DNA from: Sciurus carolinensis
Taxonomy: Eukaryota > Chordata > Mammalia > Rodentia > Sciuridae
DNA length: 64,000 bases
NCBI RefSeq assembly: GCF_902686445.1
Contig: NC_062213.1
Coordinates: 38,886,741-38,950,740 of the forward strand
Direction: 5' to 3'
How positions within the stretch are numbered: the first letter of the stretch is position 1; every line of letters begins with the position of its first letter. Below, piece by piece: positions 48,570-59,700 of the stretch. Below the pieces are notes generated by a model. It did no database searches. It had not been told where the DNA came from and saw only the letters and a list, made by a program, of their open reading frames with translations. The translations under genes and the position numbers were made by a program.

Positions 48570-49384
48570 GATCCAAGATGGTGGACTAGAGGGTGACTGC
48601 ATCTCCCATCTCCAGAACTCAGGATTCAAGAAGGGGAGGTATTGAGACACTCGGACCAACATAGAGCCGCGGGAAGAGTCGCTCCCACCAGGTGAAGCTC
48701 GGCCCCGGCCCCGGGTGGCAGGCCCAGACAGGGGGCAGCTTCTTGAGCAGGGCAGGGTAGCAAGAGTCTTCCCCAAGCAGCTCTGCTCTCTCTGGCAGCA
48801 GGCTTGATTCACAGCCAGCTTCTAGGAACAGGCCAGTCCAGTGAGAGCTTTTCTGCACAAAGCCAACCCTAAGACCCGGACCCAGCGGCCCGCAGGCAGT
48901 TTCTCGGACCAGGGCAGGGCAGCGAAAGACTTCCCCAAGCAGCCTGGCTCCCTCCCATGGCAGGCCCGGTCCACAGCCAGGTTCTCAGAGCAGGCCCGCC
49001 CAGCGAGAGCTTTTCTGCACAGAGCCAACCCCAAGTCCTGGACCAAGCGGCAGGCCCCTGCCCACAGGCAGCTTCGGGGACCAGGGCAGGACAGGAGAGG
49101 CTTTCCCTGAGCAGCCCGGCTCCCTCAGGCGGGGGCAGGCCCTTTCTATAGCCAGCTTCTAGGAGCAGGACCGCCCAGTGAGAGGATTTCCACGCAGAAT
49201 CAGCCCCCAGGCTGGACCCAGTAGCGGGCTAGGGGCAGCTTTCTTCGGACACTGCATTATCAAGTTCCTCCAACACTTCAGGCTACTGAAGGCTGGGAGG
49301 TGATATACTGGAAATCTACAGGGACACTATAAGCCAATAGAGGAAATCTGCAATATCTCAGAGTCCCACTGACATCTGACCAAT
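48570..49384 (+). promoter_or_regulatory. 5' UTR/internal promoter region of the outer L1
   Basis: GC-rich, in sharp contrast to the flanks. It starts with gatccaagatggtggactagag, the same start as in the inner L1 but with GG-T-GG where the inner has a YY1-like ATGGCGGC. Three tandem units follow (48,736-48,896; 48,897-49,068; 49,069-49,235). It ends with the tract shared with the inner L1 (ctactgaaggctgggaggtgatatactgg...). Confidence 0.8.
48736..49235 (+). repeat. Three ~167-bp tandem repeats in the outer L1 5' UTR
   Basis: Unit starts cagcttcttgagcaggg, cagtttctcggaccaggg, cagcttcggggaccaggg; unit lengths 161, 172 and 167 bp. Shared inner blocks: gagagcttttctgcacaaagcc / gagagcttttctgcacagagcc / gagaggatttccacgcagaatc, and ttccccaagcagc / ttccccaagcagc / ttccctgagcagc. 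Confidence 0.85.
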
Positions 49385-49499
49385 ATGAGAAAACAAGGGA
49401 AGAAAATGTCCCAAACAAACCTAGATACTATATCAATAAAACCCAATGACAGCATAGCAGAAGAAATGTCAGAAAGGGAGTTCAGAATGTACATAATTA
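49385..49499 (+). pseudogene. Outer L1 ORF1, 5' part
   Basis: Start codon at 49,385 in the same context as the inner L1 ORF1. The first 38 codons (MRKQGKKMSQTNLDTISIKP..., ending ..EFRMYI) are open and then cut by the inner L1. The reading continues at 55,800, where further damage (a stop just before 55,955) shows ORF1 was not intact in any case. Related but not identical to the inner ORF1. Confidence 0.9.
49485..49499. repeat. Target-site duplication of the inner L1, left copy
   Basis: GAATGTACATAATTA, exactly repeated at 55,785-55,799 immediately after the inner L1 poly-A. The preceding A (49,484) may belong too but cannot be told from the poly-A on the right. Confidence 0.97.
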
Positions 49500-50652
49500 G
49501 CAGCTTCTCCAGGTTCTCGGAACGGAACTGGCCCGCTAGTGAGAGCCTGTCTGAACAGAGCAGGCTCCGCGAGTCCCGGAGCCGCTGCAGTGCAGTGTAC
49601 TCCTGCAAAGAACCAGCGGAGAGCCTCGATCTGCAATCAGCCTCAGGGATAAGGGCAGGGCAGCCGGAGACCTCTTCAGGCGGCTCTGCCCACTCCGGCT
49701 GCGGGCTCTCTCCACGGGGCGATCCAAGATGGCGGCCTAGAGGGAGACTGCACCCCCAGTCGCTCCAGAACCCAGGAGTTAAGAAGGGGAGGCATTGAGA
49801 GACTTGGACTGAAGTGGAGCCACGGGTGAGTCTGCCCACTGGGTAAAGCTCGGCCCGGGTGGCAGGCCCAGATAGAGGTGGCTTATCGGAGCCGGGCAGG
49901 GCAGCTAGAGTCATCCAAGGCAGTCCTGCGCACTTCGGCGGTGGGCCCCGCCCACACAGCCAGCTTCTCCAGGTTCTCGGAACAGAACTGGCCCGCTAGT
50001 GAGAGCCTGTCTGAACAGAGCACGCTCCGAGTCCCGGAGCCGCTGCAGTGCAGTGTACTCCTGCAAAGAACCAGCGGAGAGCCTCGATCTGCAATCAGCC
50101 TCAGGGATAAGGGCAGGGCAGCCGGAGACCTCTTCAGGCGGCTCTGCCCACTCCGGTTGCGGGCTCTCTTCACGGGGCGATCCAAGATGGCGGCCTAGAG
50201 GGAGACTGCACCCCCGGTCGCTCCACAACCCAGGAGTTAAGAAGGGGAGGCATTGAGAGACTCGGACTGAAGTGGAGCCACGGGTGAGTCTGCCCACTGG
50301 GTAAAGCTCAGCCCGGGTGGCAGGCCCAGATAGAGGTGGCTTAGCAGAGCCGGGCAGGGCAGCTTGAGTCCTCCCAAGGTAGTCTTCCACACTCCGGCAG
50401 TGGGCTCTTCCCACACGGCCAGCTGCACGGTGCAGGCCCACAGTGAGAGCATTTCCGCACAGAGCCAGTTCCAAAACGTGGAACCAGTAGGGGGCTAGGG
50501 GTAGTATTCTTCGAATGAGCTGCTTTATCAGATTCCTCCAAGACATCAGGCTACTGAAGGCTGGGAGGTGATACACTGGAAATCTACTGGGACACTATAA
50601 GCCAATAGTGGAAAACTGCAATATCTCAGGGTCCCACTGACAACTGACCATT
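49500..50652 (+). promoter_or_regulatory. 5' UTR/internal promoter of the inner L1 with a ~460-bp direct duplication
   Basis: Two direct units, 49,501-49,960 and 49,961-50,419, nearly identical (a few single changes, one 2-bp loss), followed by a unique part to the ORF1 start. Each unit contains ccaagatggcggcc (49,724-49,737 and 50,182-50,195), which fits the YY1 core known from human and mouse L1 promoters. Rich in CpG against an AT-rich background. Promoter activity is inferred from L1 biology. Confidence 0.85.
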
Positions 50653-51699
50653 ATGAGAAAACAAGGGAAGAAAATGTCCCAAACAAACCTAGATACTACA
50701 TCAATAAAACCCAATGACAGCACAGCAGAAGAAATGTCAGAAAGGGAGTTCAGAATGTACGTAATTAAAACGATCAGGGAAGCTAATGAGGAGATGAAAG
50801 AGCAAATGCAGGCATTGAAGGAGGAGATGAAAGAGCAAATGCAGGCATTAAATGATCGCACCAATCAACAGTTAAAAGACCAAATACGGGAAGCAAGAGA
50901 TCATTTCAATAAAGAGTTAGAGATACTGAAAAAAAACCAAACTGAAATCCTTGAAATGAAGGAAACAATAAACCAAGTTAAAAACTCCATAGAAAGCATA
51001 ACCAATAGGATAGAACACCTGGAAGACAGAACCTCAGACATTGAAGACAAAATATTTAACCTTGAAAACAAAGTTGAACAAACAGAGAAGATGGTAAGAA
51101 ATCATGAACAGAATCTCCAAGAACTATGGGATATCATGAAAAGGCCAAATTTGAGAATTATTGGGATTGAGGAAGGCTTAGAGAAACAAACCAAAGGAAT
51201 GAACAATCTATTCAATGAAATAATAACAGAAAATGTCCCAAATCTGAAGAACGAAATGGAAAACCAAGTACAAGAGGCTTATAGAACTCCAAACATACAA
51301 AATTACAACAGACCCACACCAAGGCACATTATTATGAAAATACCTAACATACAAAATAAAGACAGAATTTTAAAGGCCGCGAGAGAAAAGAATCAAATTA
51401 CATTCAGAGGGAAACCAATAAGAATATCAGCAGATTTTTCAATCCAGACCCTAAAAGCTAGAAGGGCCTGGAACAACATATACCAAGCCCTGAAAGAAAA
51501 TGGATGCCAACCAAGAATCCTATACCCAGCAAAACTTACCTTCAAATTTGACGATGAAATAAGATCCTTCCATGATAAACAAAAGCTAAAGGAATTTACA
51601 AAAAGAAAGCCAGCATTACAGAACATTCTCAGCAAAATATTCCATGAGGAAGAGATGAAAAACAACGATGCAAATCAGCAACAGGAGGCGCTAGCCTAA
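50653..51699 (+). CDS. L1 ORF1p, intact (inner element)
   Basis: 348 codons from ATG to TAA with no interruption, normal length for rodent L1 ORF1p (RNA-binding, trimeric chaperone of the L1 ribonucleoprotein). N-terminal ~45 residues, then a coiled coil to ~155 rich in E/K/Q/L heptads. It includes two tandem copies of an 11-residue block EEMKEQMQAL(K/N) at residues 46-56 and 57-67. RRM from ~165 (NLRIIGIEE at 166-174). C-terminal domain from ~212 (RPTPRHIIMKI; DRILKAAREK at 237-246; ARRAWNNIYQALK). The start is chosen for agreement with the outer L1 copy. 31 bp separate it from ORF2. Predicted to be able to make protein, but expression is unknown. Confidence 0.95.
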   Translation: MRKQGKKMSQTNLDTTSIKPNDSTAEEMSEREFRMYVIKTIREANEEMKEQMQALKEEMKEQMQALNDRTNQQLKDQIREARDHFNKELEILKKNQTEILEMKETINQVKNSIESITNRIEHLEDRTSDIEDKIFNLENKVEQTEKMVRNHEQNLQELWDIMKRPNLRIIGIEEGLEKQTKGMNNLFNEIITENVPNLKNEMENQVQEAYRTPNIQNYNRPTPRHIIMKIPNIQNKDRILKAAREKNQITFRGKPIRISADFSIQTLKARRAWNNIYQALKENGCQPRILYPAKLTFKFDDEIRSFHDKQKLKEFTKRKPALQNILSKIFHEEEMKNNDANQQQEALA

Positions 51700-51730
51700 A
51701 GGAATAGCCAAATAAAGGAGAAACCAAATC

Positions 51731-54700
51731 ATGTCAAAAACAAATATGAGTCAATTGACTGGGAATACAAATCATATCACAATAATAACCCTGAATGTTA
51801 ATGGCCTGAATTCATCAATCAAAAGACACAGACTGGCAGATTGGATTAAAAAGAAAAATCCAACAATATGCTGCCTGCAAGAGACTCATCTCATAGAAAG
51901 AGACACCCATAGACTAAAGGTGAAAGAATGGGGACAAACATGCCATGCACACGGACACAGCAAAAAAGCTGGAGTATCCATCCTCATCTCAGATAATGTG
52001 GACTTCAAACCAAAACTAGTCAGAAGGGATAAAGAAGGACATTACATGCTGCTTAAGGGAAGCATAAATCAGCAAGACATAACAATCATAAATATCTATG
52101 CCCCGAACATTGGCTCATCCACGTACGTCAAACAAATCCTTCTCAATTCCAGAAATCAAATAGACCACAACACAATAATACTAGGCGATTTTAACACACC
52201 TCTCTCACCACTGGATAGATCGTCCAAACAAAAATTGAATAAAGAAACTATAGATCTCAACAACACAATCAGCAATTTAGACTTAACGGACATATATAGA
52301 ATATACCATCCAACAAAGAATGAATACACTTTCTTCTCAGCAGCACATGGATCCTTCTCCAAAATAGACCATATTTTATGCCACAAAGCTACTGTTAGTA
52401 AATACAAGAAGATAGAGATACTACCTTGTACTCTATCAGATCATAATGGATTGAAATTAGAAATAAATGACAGAATAAAAAACAGAAACTTCTCCAATAC
52501 CTGGAGACTAAATAATACACTATTATATGATGAATGGATAACAGAAGACATCAGGAGGGAAATAAAAAAATTCTTAGAAGTAAACGAGAACAAAGACACA
52601 TCATATCAAAATCTCTGGGACACTATGAAAGCAGTACTTAGAGGAAGATTTATTTCATGGGGTGCATTCAAAAAAAGAAGTAGAAATCAACAAATAAACG
52701 ACTTAACACTACAGCTCAAAGCACTAGAAAAAGAAGAGCAGACCAATACCAAAAGTAGTAGAAGACAGGAAATAGTTAAAATCAGAGCCGAAATCAACGA
52801 AATCGAAACAAAAGAAACAATCGGAAAAATTAATAAAATAAATAGTTGGTTCTTTGAAAAAATAAATAAAATTGATAAACCCTTAGCCACACTAACAAAG
52901 AGAAAGAGGGAGAAAACTCAAATTACTAAAATTCGGAATGAACAAGGAAACATCACAACAGACACGAGTGAAATACAAAACATAATTAGAAGCTATTTCG
53001 AAAATCTATACTCCAACAAAACAGAAAACCTTGAAGACATCAACAAATTTCTAGAGACATATGAACTACCTAAACTGAACGAGGAGGACATACACAACTT
53101 AAATAAACCAATTTCAAGCAATGAAATAGAAGAGGTCATCAAAAGCCTACCAACAAAGAAAAGTCCAGGACCAGATGGGTTCTCAGCCGAGTTCTACAAA
53201 ACCTTTAAAGAAGAGCTCATTCCAATACTCCTCAAACTATTCCATGAAATAGAAGAGGAGGGAACCCTACCAAACTCGTTCTATGAAGCCAATATCACCC
53301 TGATACCTAAACCAGACAGAGACACATCAAGGAAAGAAAATTTCAGACCAATATCCTTAATGAACATCGATGCAAAAATTCTCAACAAAATTTTAGCAAA
53401 TCGCATACAAATATATATTAAAAAGATAGTGCACCACGATCAAGTGGGTTTTATCCCAGGGATGCAAGATTGGTTCAACATTCGGAAATCAATAAATGTC
53501 ATTCACCATATCAATAGACTTAAAGTTAAGAATCACATGATTATTTCAATAGATGCAGAAAAAGCATTTGATAAAATACAGCATCCCTTCATGCTCAAAA
53601 CACTAGAAAAAATTGGGGTAATGGGAACATTCCTAAACATTATAAAGGCCATCTACGCTAAGCCCATGGCCAATATCATTCTAAATGGTGAAAAACTGAA
53701 AGCGTTCCCCCTAAAAACTGGAACAAGGCAGGGATGCCCTCTTTCACCGCTTCTATTCAACATCGTCCTTGAGACTCTAGCCAGAGCAATCAGACAAACC
53801 AAAGAAATTAAAGGGATACGAATAGGAAAAGAAGAACTCAAACTATCCCTGTTCGCTGATGACATGATTATATATTTAGAGGAACCTGGAAATTCCACCA
53901 GAAAACTTTTAGAACTCATAAGTGAATTCAGTAAAGTAGCAGGTTACAAGATCAATGCTCATAAATCCAATGCATTTTTATACATAAGTGATGAATCTTC
54001 AGAAAGAGAAATTAGGAAAACTACCCCATTCACAATAGCATCGAAAAAAATAAAATACTTGGGAATCAATCTCACAAAAGAGGTGAAAGACCTCTACAAT
54101 GAGAACTACAGAACACTAAAGAAAGAAATTCAAGAAAACCTTAGAAGATGGAAAGATCTCCCATGTTCCTGGATTGGCAGAATTAATATCGTCAAAATGG
54201 CTATACTACCTAAAGTTCTATACAGATTCAATGCAATTCCAATTAAAATCCCAATGATGTACCTTGCAGAAATAGAGCAAGCAATTATGAAATTCATCTG
54301 GAAGAATAAAAAACCTAGAATAGCTAAAGCAATCCTCAGTAGCAAGAGCGAAGCAGGGGGTATTGCAATACCAGATCTTCAACTCTACTACAAAGCAATA
54401 GTAACAAAAACGGCATGGTATTGGTACCAAAATAGACAGGTAGATCAATGGTACAGAATAGAGGACATGGACACAAACCCAAATAAATACAATTTTCTCA
54501 TACTAGACAAAGGTTCCAACAATATGCAATGGAGAAAAGATAGCCTCTTCAACAAATGGTGCTGGGAAAACTGGAAAACTATATGCAATAGAATGAAACT
54601 AAACCCCTATCTCTCACCCTACACAAAACTCAACTCAAAATGGATCAAGGACCTCGGAATCAGACCAGAGACCCTGCATCTTATAGAAGAAAAAGTAGGT

Positions 54701-55339
54701 CCAAATCTTCAACTTGTTGGCTCAGGATCAGATTTCCTTAACAGGACTCCCATAGCACAAGAAATAAAAGCAAGAATAAACAACTGGGATAGATTCAAAC
54801 TAAAAAGCTTTCTCTCAGCAAAGGAAACTATCAGAAATGTGAAGAGAGAGCCTACAGAGTGGGAGAATATCTTTGCCAACCATACCTCAGATAGAGCGCT
54901 AATTTCCAGAATCTATAAAGAACTCAAAAAACTCTACACGAAGAATACAAATAATCCAATCAACAAATGGGCTAAGGAAATGAACAGACACTTCACAGAA
55001 GAAGATGTACAAGTAATCACCAGACATATGAAAAAATGTTCAACATCCCTAGTAATAAGGGAAATGCAAATCAAAACTACCCTAAGATTTCATCTCACCC
55101 CAATTAGAATGGCGATTATCAAGAATACAAGCAACAATAGGTGTTGGCGAGGATGTGGTGAAAAAGGAACACTCATACATTGCTGGTGGGGTTGCAAATT
55201 AGTGCAACCACTCTGGAAAGCAGTGTGGAGATTCCTCAGAAAGCTTGGAATGGAAACACCATTTGACCCAGCTATCCCACTCCTTGGCCTATACCCAAAG
55301 GACTTAAAATCAGCATACTACAGAGATACAGCCACATAA
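51731..55339 (+). CDS. L1 ORF2p, truncated by one nonsense codon (inner element)
   Basis: 1,202 codons. N-terminal APE-type endonuclease with expected residues: N24 (LNVNG), E51 (QETH), D153/N155 (GDFN), D213 (KIDHIL), D237-H238 (SDHNG). Reverse transcriptase at ~470-780: [12 protein letters not shown] (479-490), D608 in [10 protein letters not shown], and the F-A-D-D box at 708-711. The Cys-rich [16 protein letters not shown] motif is kept near residue 1,140. TAA at 55,337-55,339 ends it; the outer copy has TCA (Ser) at the matching position (60,356-60,358). The frame then continues 79 codons to 55,579. Loss of the C-terminal ~80 residues probably lowers or abolishes activity, although the catalytic domains are intact. 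No other stop or frameshift is visible. Confidence 0.95.
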   Translation: MSKTNMSQLTGNTNHITIITLNVNGLNSSIKRHRLADWIKKKNPTICCLQETHLIERDTHRLKVKEWGQTCHAHGHSKKAGVSILISDNVDFKPKLVRRDKEGHYMLLKGSINQQDITIINIYAPNIGSSTYVKQILLNSRNQIDHNTIILGDFNTPLSPLDRSSKQKLNKETIDLNNTISNLDLTDIYRIYHPTKNEYTFFSAAHGSFSKIDHILCHKATVSKYKKIEILPCTLSDHNGLKLEINDRIKNRNFSNTWRLNNTLLYDEWITEDIRREIKKFLEVNENKDTSYQNLWDTMKAVLRGRFISWGAFKKRSRNQQINDLTLQLKALEKEEQTNTKSSRRQEIVKIRAEINEIETKETIGKINKINSWFFEKINKIDKPLATLTKRKREKTQITKIRNEQGNITTDTSEIQNIIRSYFENLYSNKTENLEDINKFLETYELPKLNEEDIHNLNKPISSNEIEEVIKSLPTKKSPGPDGFSAEFYKTFKEELIPILLKLFHEIEEEGTLPNSFYEANITLIPKPDRDTSRKENFRPISLMNIDAKILNKILANRIQIYIKKIVHHDQVGFIPGMQDWFNIRKSINVIHHINRLKVKNHMIISIDAEKAFDKIQHPFMLKTLEKIGVMGTFLNIIKAIYAKPMANIILNGEKLKAFPLKTGTRQGCPLSPLLFNIVLETLARAIRQTKEIKGIRIGKEELKLSLFADDMIIYLEEPGNSTRKLLELISEFSKVAGYKINAHKSNAFLYISDESSEREIRKTTPFTIASKKIKYLGINLTKEVKDLYNENYRTLKKEIQENLRRWKDLPCSWIGRINIVKMAILPKVLYRFNAIPIKIPMMYLAEIEQAIMKFIWKNKKPRIAKAILSSKSEAGGIAIPDLQLYYKAIVTKTAWYWYQNRQVDQWYRIEDMDTNPNKYNFLILDKGSNNMQWRKDSLFNKWCWENWKTICNRMKLNPYLSPYTKLNSKWIKDLGIRPETLHLIEEKVGPNLQLVGSGSDFLNRTPIAQEIKARINNWDRFKLKSFLSAKETIRNVKREPTEWENIFANHTSDRALISRIYKELKKLYTKNTNNPINKWAKEMNRHFTEEDVQVITRHMKKCSTSLVIREMQIKTTLRFHLTPIRMAIIKNTSNNRCWRGCGEKGTLIHCWWGCKLVQPLWKAVWRFLRKLGMETPFDPAIPLLGLYPKDLKSAYYRDTAT

Positions 55340-55579
55340 ATGTTCATTGCTGCTCAATTCACCATAGCCAGATTGTGGAACCAACCTAGATGCCCTTCAG
55401 TTGATGAATGGATAAAGAAACTGTGGCATATTTATACAATGGAATATTACTCCGCAATGAAGAATGATAAAATTATGGCATCTGTAGGCAAATGGTCGAA
55501 ATTGGAGAATATCATGCTAAGTGAGATAAGCCAATCTCAAAAAACTAAAGGACGAATGATCTCGCTGATAAGCGGATGA
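55340..55579 (+). pseudogene. Detached C-terminal segment of L1 ORF2
   Basis: 79 codons in the same frame, starting at an ATG that directly abuts the TAA (TAA-ATG). It corresponds to the normal ORF2p C-terminus (MFIAAQFTIARLWNQPRCPS-type motif). The adjacent ATG could in principle allow reinitiation but there is no evidence of it. Confidence 0.85.
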
Positions 55580-55784
55580 GGACATATAATGGGGGGTGGG
55601 ACGGGCTAGCATTAGGTTTAGGGTTAGGTTTAGAGTTAGGCTAAGGAGAGCGGTAAGAATGAAGGAAAGAAGGACTGTGTAGAGGGAAAAGAGGGGTGAG
55701 AGGGGTGGGAGGGGTGGGGGGGAGGGGAAAAATATAATAAACCTCATTACCCTATGTAAACGTAAAAAAAAAAAAAAAAAAAAA
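55580..55784 (+). other. 3' UTR and poly-A of the inner L1
   Basis: Telomere-like gapped repeats (attaggtttagggttaggtttagagttagg, 55,610-55,640), then a purine tract with several G-runs (55,691-55,727) able to form a G-quadruplex, then 21 A. G-rich 3' UTR tracts are a general feature of mammalian L1. Confidence 0.9.
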
Positions 55785-55799
55785 GAATGTACATAATTA
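55785..55799. repeat. Target-site duplication of the inner L1, right copy
   Basis: GAATGTACATAATTA, identical to 49,485-49,499. The outer L1 ORF1 resumes without a gap. Confidence 0.97.
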
Positions 55800-56709
55800 A
55801 AACAATCAGGGAAGCAAATGAGGAGATGAAAGAGCAAATGCAGGCATTGAAGGAAGAGATAAAAGGGCAAATACAGGCATTAAATGATCACAACAATCAA
55901 CAGTTAAAAGAGCAAATACGAGAAGCAAAATATCATTTCAATAAAGAGAGATACTGAAAATAAAACAAACAGAAATCCTTGAAATGAAGGAAACAATAAA
56001 ACAAGTTAAAAACTCCATAGAAAGCATAACCAATAGGATAGAACACCTGGAAGACAGAACCTCAGACACTGAAGACAAAATATTTAATCTTGAAAACAAA
56101 ATTGACCAAACAGAGAAGATGGTAAGAAATCATAAGCAGAATCTACAAGAATTATGGGATATCATGAAAAGGCCAAATTTAAGAATTATTGGGATTGAGG
56201 AAGGCTTAGAGAAACAAACCAAAGAAATGAACAATCTATTCAATGAAATAATATCAGAAAATTTCCCAAATCTGGAGAATGAAAGGGAAAACCAAGTACA
56301 GGAGGCTTACAGGACTCCAAATATACAAAATTACAACAGACCCACACCAAGGCACGTTATTATGAAAATACCTAACATACAAAAAAAAGACAGAATTTTA
56401 AAGGCTGTGAGAGAAAAGAATCAAATTACGTTCAGGGGGAAACCAATAAGAATATCAGCAGATTTTTCAATCCAGACCCTAAAAGCTAGAAGGGCCTGGA
56501 ACAACATTTACCAAGCCCTGAAAGAAAACGGATGCCAACCAAGAATCTTATACCCAGCAAAACTTACATTCAGATTTGATGATGAAATAAGATCCTTCCA
56601 TGATAAACAAAAGCTAAAGGAATTTACAAAAAGAAAGCCAGCATTACAGAACATTCTCAGCAAAATATTGCATGAGGAAGAGATGAAAAACCATGATGCA
56701 AATCAATAA
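55800..56709 (+). pseudogene. Outer L1 ORF1, 3' part
   Basis: Continues the ORF1 cut at 49,499. A stop/frameshift lies near 55,950 (ataaagagagatactgaaa). From 55,984 an open 241-codon frame covers the rest of the coiled coil, RRM (PNLRIIGIEEG) and C-terminal domain (DRILKAVREKNQ). It ends NHDANQ, shorter by a few residues than the inner copy. Confidence 0.9.
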
Positions 56710-56758
56710 CGGGAGGAACTAGCCTAAAGGAATAGCCAAATAAAGGAGAAACCAAATC

Positions 56759-59700
56759 ATGTCAAAAAACAAAAATGAGTCAAATGACTGGGAATACAAA
56801 TCATATCACAATAATAACCCTGAATGTTAATGGCCTGAACTCATCAATCAAAAGACATAGACTGGCAGACTGGATTAAAAAGAAAAATCCAACAATATGC
56901 TGCCTGTAAGAGACTCATCTCACAGAAAGAGATACCCACAGACTAAAGGTGAAAGGATGGGAACAAACAATCCATTCACATGGACACAGCAAAAAAGCTG
57001 GGGTATCCATCCTCATTTCAGACAATGTGGACTTCAAGCCAAAACTAATCAGAAGGGATAAAGAAGGACATTACATACTGCTTAAGGGAAGCATAAACCA
57101 GCAAGACATAATAATCATAAACATCTATGCCCCAAACATTGGCTCATCCATGTACGTCAAACAAATCCTTCTCAATTCCAGAAATCAAATAGGCCTCAAC
57201 ACAATAATACTAGGCGATTTTAACACACCTGTCTCACCACTGGATAGATCTTCCAAACAAAAATTGAACAAAGAAACCATAGATCTCAATAACACAATCA
57301 ACAATTTAGACTTAATGGACATATATAGAATATACCATCCAACAAAGAATGAATACACTTTCTTCTCAGCAGCACATGGATCCTTCTCTAAAATAGACCA
57401 TATATTATGCCACAAAGCTACTGTTAGTAAATACAAGAAGATAGAGATACTACCTTGTACTCTATCAGATCATAATGGATTGAAATTAGAAATAAATGAC
57501 AGAATAAAAAACAGAAACTTCTCCAATACCTGGAGATTAAATAATACACTATTATATGATGAATGGATAACAGAAGACATCAGGAGGGAAATAAAAAAAA
57601 TCTTAGAAGTAAACGAGAACAAAAGCACTTCATATAAAAATCTCTGGGACGCTATGAAAGCAGTACTTAGAGGAAGATTTATTTCATGGAGCGCATTCAA
57701 CAAAAAAAGTAAAAATCAACAAATAAACGACTTAACACTCAGCTCAAAGTCCTAGAAAAAGAAGAGCAGACCAACACCAAAAGTAGTAGAAGACAGGAAA
57801 TAGTTAAAATCAGAGCTGAAATCAACGAAATTGAAACAACAGAAACAATAGAAAAATTAACAAAATAAAGAGTTGGTTCTTTGAAAAAATAAACAAAATT
57901 GATAAACCCTTAGCCACACTAACAAAGAGAACGAGAGAGAAAACTCAAATTATTACTAAAATTCGGAATGAACATGGAAATATCACAACAGACACGAGTG
58001 AAATACAAAACATAATTAGAAGCTATTTTGAAAATCTCTACTCCAACAAAACAGAAAACCTCGAAGACATCAACAAGTTTCTAGAGACATATGAATTACC
58101 TAAACTGAACCAGGAAGACATACACAATTTAAATAAATCAATTTCAAGCAATGAAATAGAAGAGGTCATCAAAAGCCTACCAACAAAGAAAAGTCTGGGA
58201 CCAGATGGGTTTTAAGCTGAGTTCTACAAAACCTTTAAGGATGAGCTCATTCCAATACTCCTCAAAGTATTCCATGAAATAGAAGAGGAGGGAACCCTCC
58301 GAAACTCATTCTATGAAGCCAATATCACCCTGATACTAAACCAGACAGAGACACATCGAGAAAAGAAAATTTCAGACCAATATCCTTAATGAACATCGAC
58401 GCAAAAAATTCTCAACAAAATTTTAGCAAATCACATTCAAAAGCATATTAAAAAGATAGTGCACTACGATCAAGTGGGTTTTATCCCAGGGATGCAAGGT
58501 TGGTTCAACATCCAGAAATCAATAAATGTCATTCACCATATCAACAGACTTAAAGTTAAGAATCACATGATTATTTCGATAGATGCAGAAAAAGCATTCG
58601 ATAAAATACAGCATCCCTTCATGCTCAAAACACTGGAAAAAATAGGGATAGTGGGAACATTCCTTAACATTGTAAAGGCCATCTATGCTAAGCTAATGGC
58701 CAATATCATTCTAAATGGTGAAAAACTGAAAGCGTTCCCCCTAAAAACTGGAACAAGGCAGGGATGCCCTCTTGCATCACTTCTATCACCATCGTTCTTG
58801 AAACTCTAGCCAGAGCAATTAGACAGACCAAAGAAATTAAAGGGATACGAATAGGAAAAGAAGAACTCAAATTATCCCTGTTCACTGATGACATGATTAT
58901 ATATTTAGAGGAACCCAGAAATTCCACCAGAAAACGTTTGGAACTCATAAGTGAATTCAGTAAAGTAGCAGGATATAAGATCAATGCACATAAATCTAAT
59001 GCATTTTTATACATAAGTGATGAATCTTCAGAAAGAGAAATTAGGAAAACTACCCCATTCACAATAGCCTCGAAAAAAATAAAATACTTGGGAATCAATC
59101 TCACAAAAGAGGTGAAAGACCTCTACAATGAGAACTAAAGAACACTAAAGAAAGAAATTAAAGAAAACCTTAGAAGATGGAAATATCTCCCATGTTCTTG
59201 GATAGGAAGAATTAATATTGTCCAAATGGCCATACTACCAAAAGTGCTATACAGATTCAATGCAATTCCAATTAAAATCCCAATGACATACCTTACAGAA
59301 ATAGAGCAAGCAATTATGAAATTCATCTGGAAGAATAAGAAACCCAGAATAGTTAAAGCAATCCTTAGCAGAAAGAGTGAAGCAGGGGGTATCCCAATAC
59401 CAGATCTTCAACTCTACTGCAAAGCAATAGTAACAAAGACAGCATGGTATTGGTACCAAAATAGACAGGTAGATCAATGGTACAGAATAGAGGACATGGA
59501 CACAAACCCAAATAAATACAATTTTCTCATACTAGACAAAGGTTCCAACAATATGCAATGGAGAAAAGATAGCCTCTTCAACAAATGGTGCTGGGAAAAC
59601 TGGAAATCCATATGCAACAGAATGAAACTAAACCCCTATCTCTCACCCTGCACAAAACTCAACTCAAAATGGATCAAGTAACTTGGAATCAGACCAGAGA

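Larger units (their letters stand above)
49500..55784 (+). mobile_element. Young full-length L1 (inner element)
   Basis: 6,285 bp: 5' UTR 49,500-50,652 with a duplicated ~460-bp unit, ORF1 50,653-51,699, ORF2 51,731-55,339 (nonsense-truncated; normal frame to 55,579), 3' UTR 55,580-55,763, and a pure 21-A tail (55,764-55,784). It is inserted in ORF1 of an older L1 with an exact 15-bp duplication. High integrity (one visible disabling mutation) suggests it is the youngest large insertion in the window. It lies antisense to the host gene. Confidence 0.97.

Noticed and set aside
48438..49151. Several 64-124 codon frames on both strands in the outer L1 5' UTR
   Set aside because: GC-rich tandem repeats give chance frames. 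They are not conserved between the three repeat units.
49240..50660. First impression of a tandem array of three L1 5' ends (L1 dimer or unequal crossover)
   Set aside because: The exact 15-bp duplication at 49,485 and 55,785 shows one L1 inserted into another, so no array is needed. Only the 460-bp unit is a true tandem duplication.
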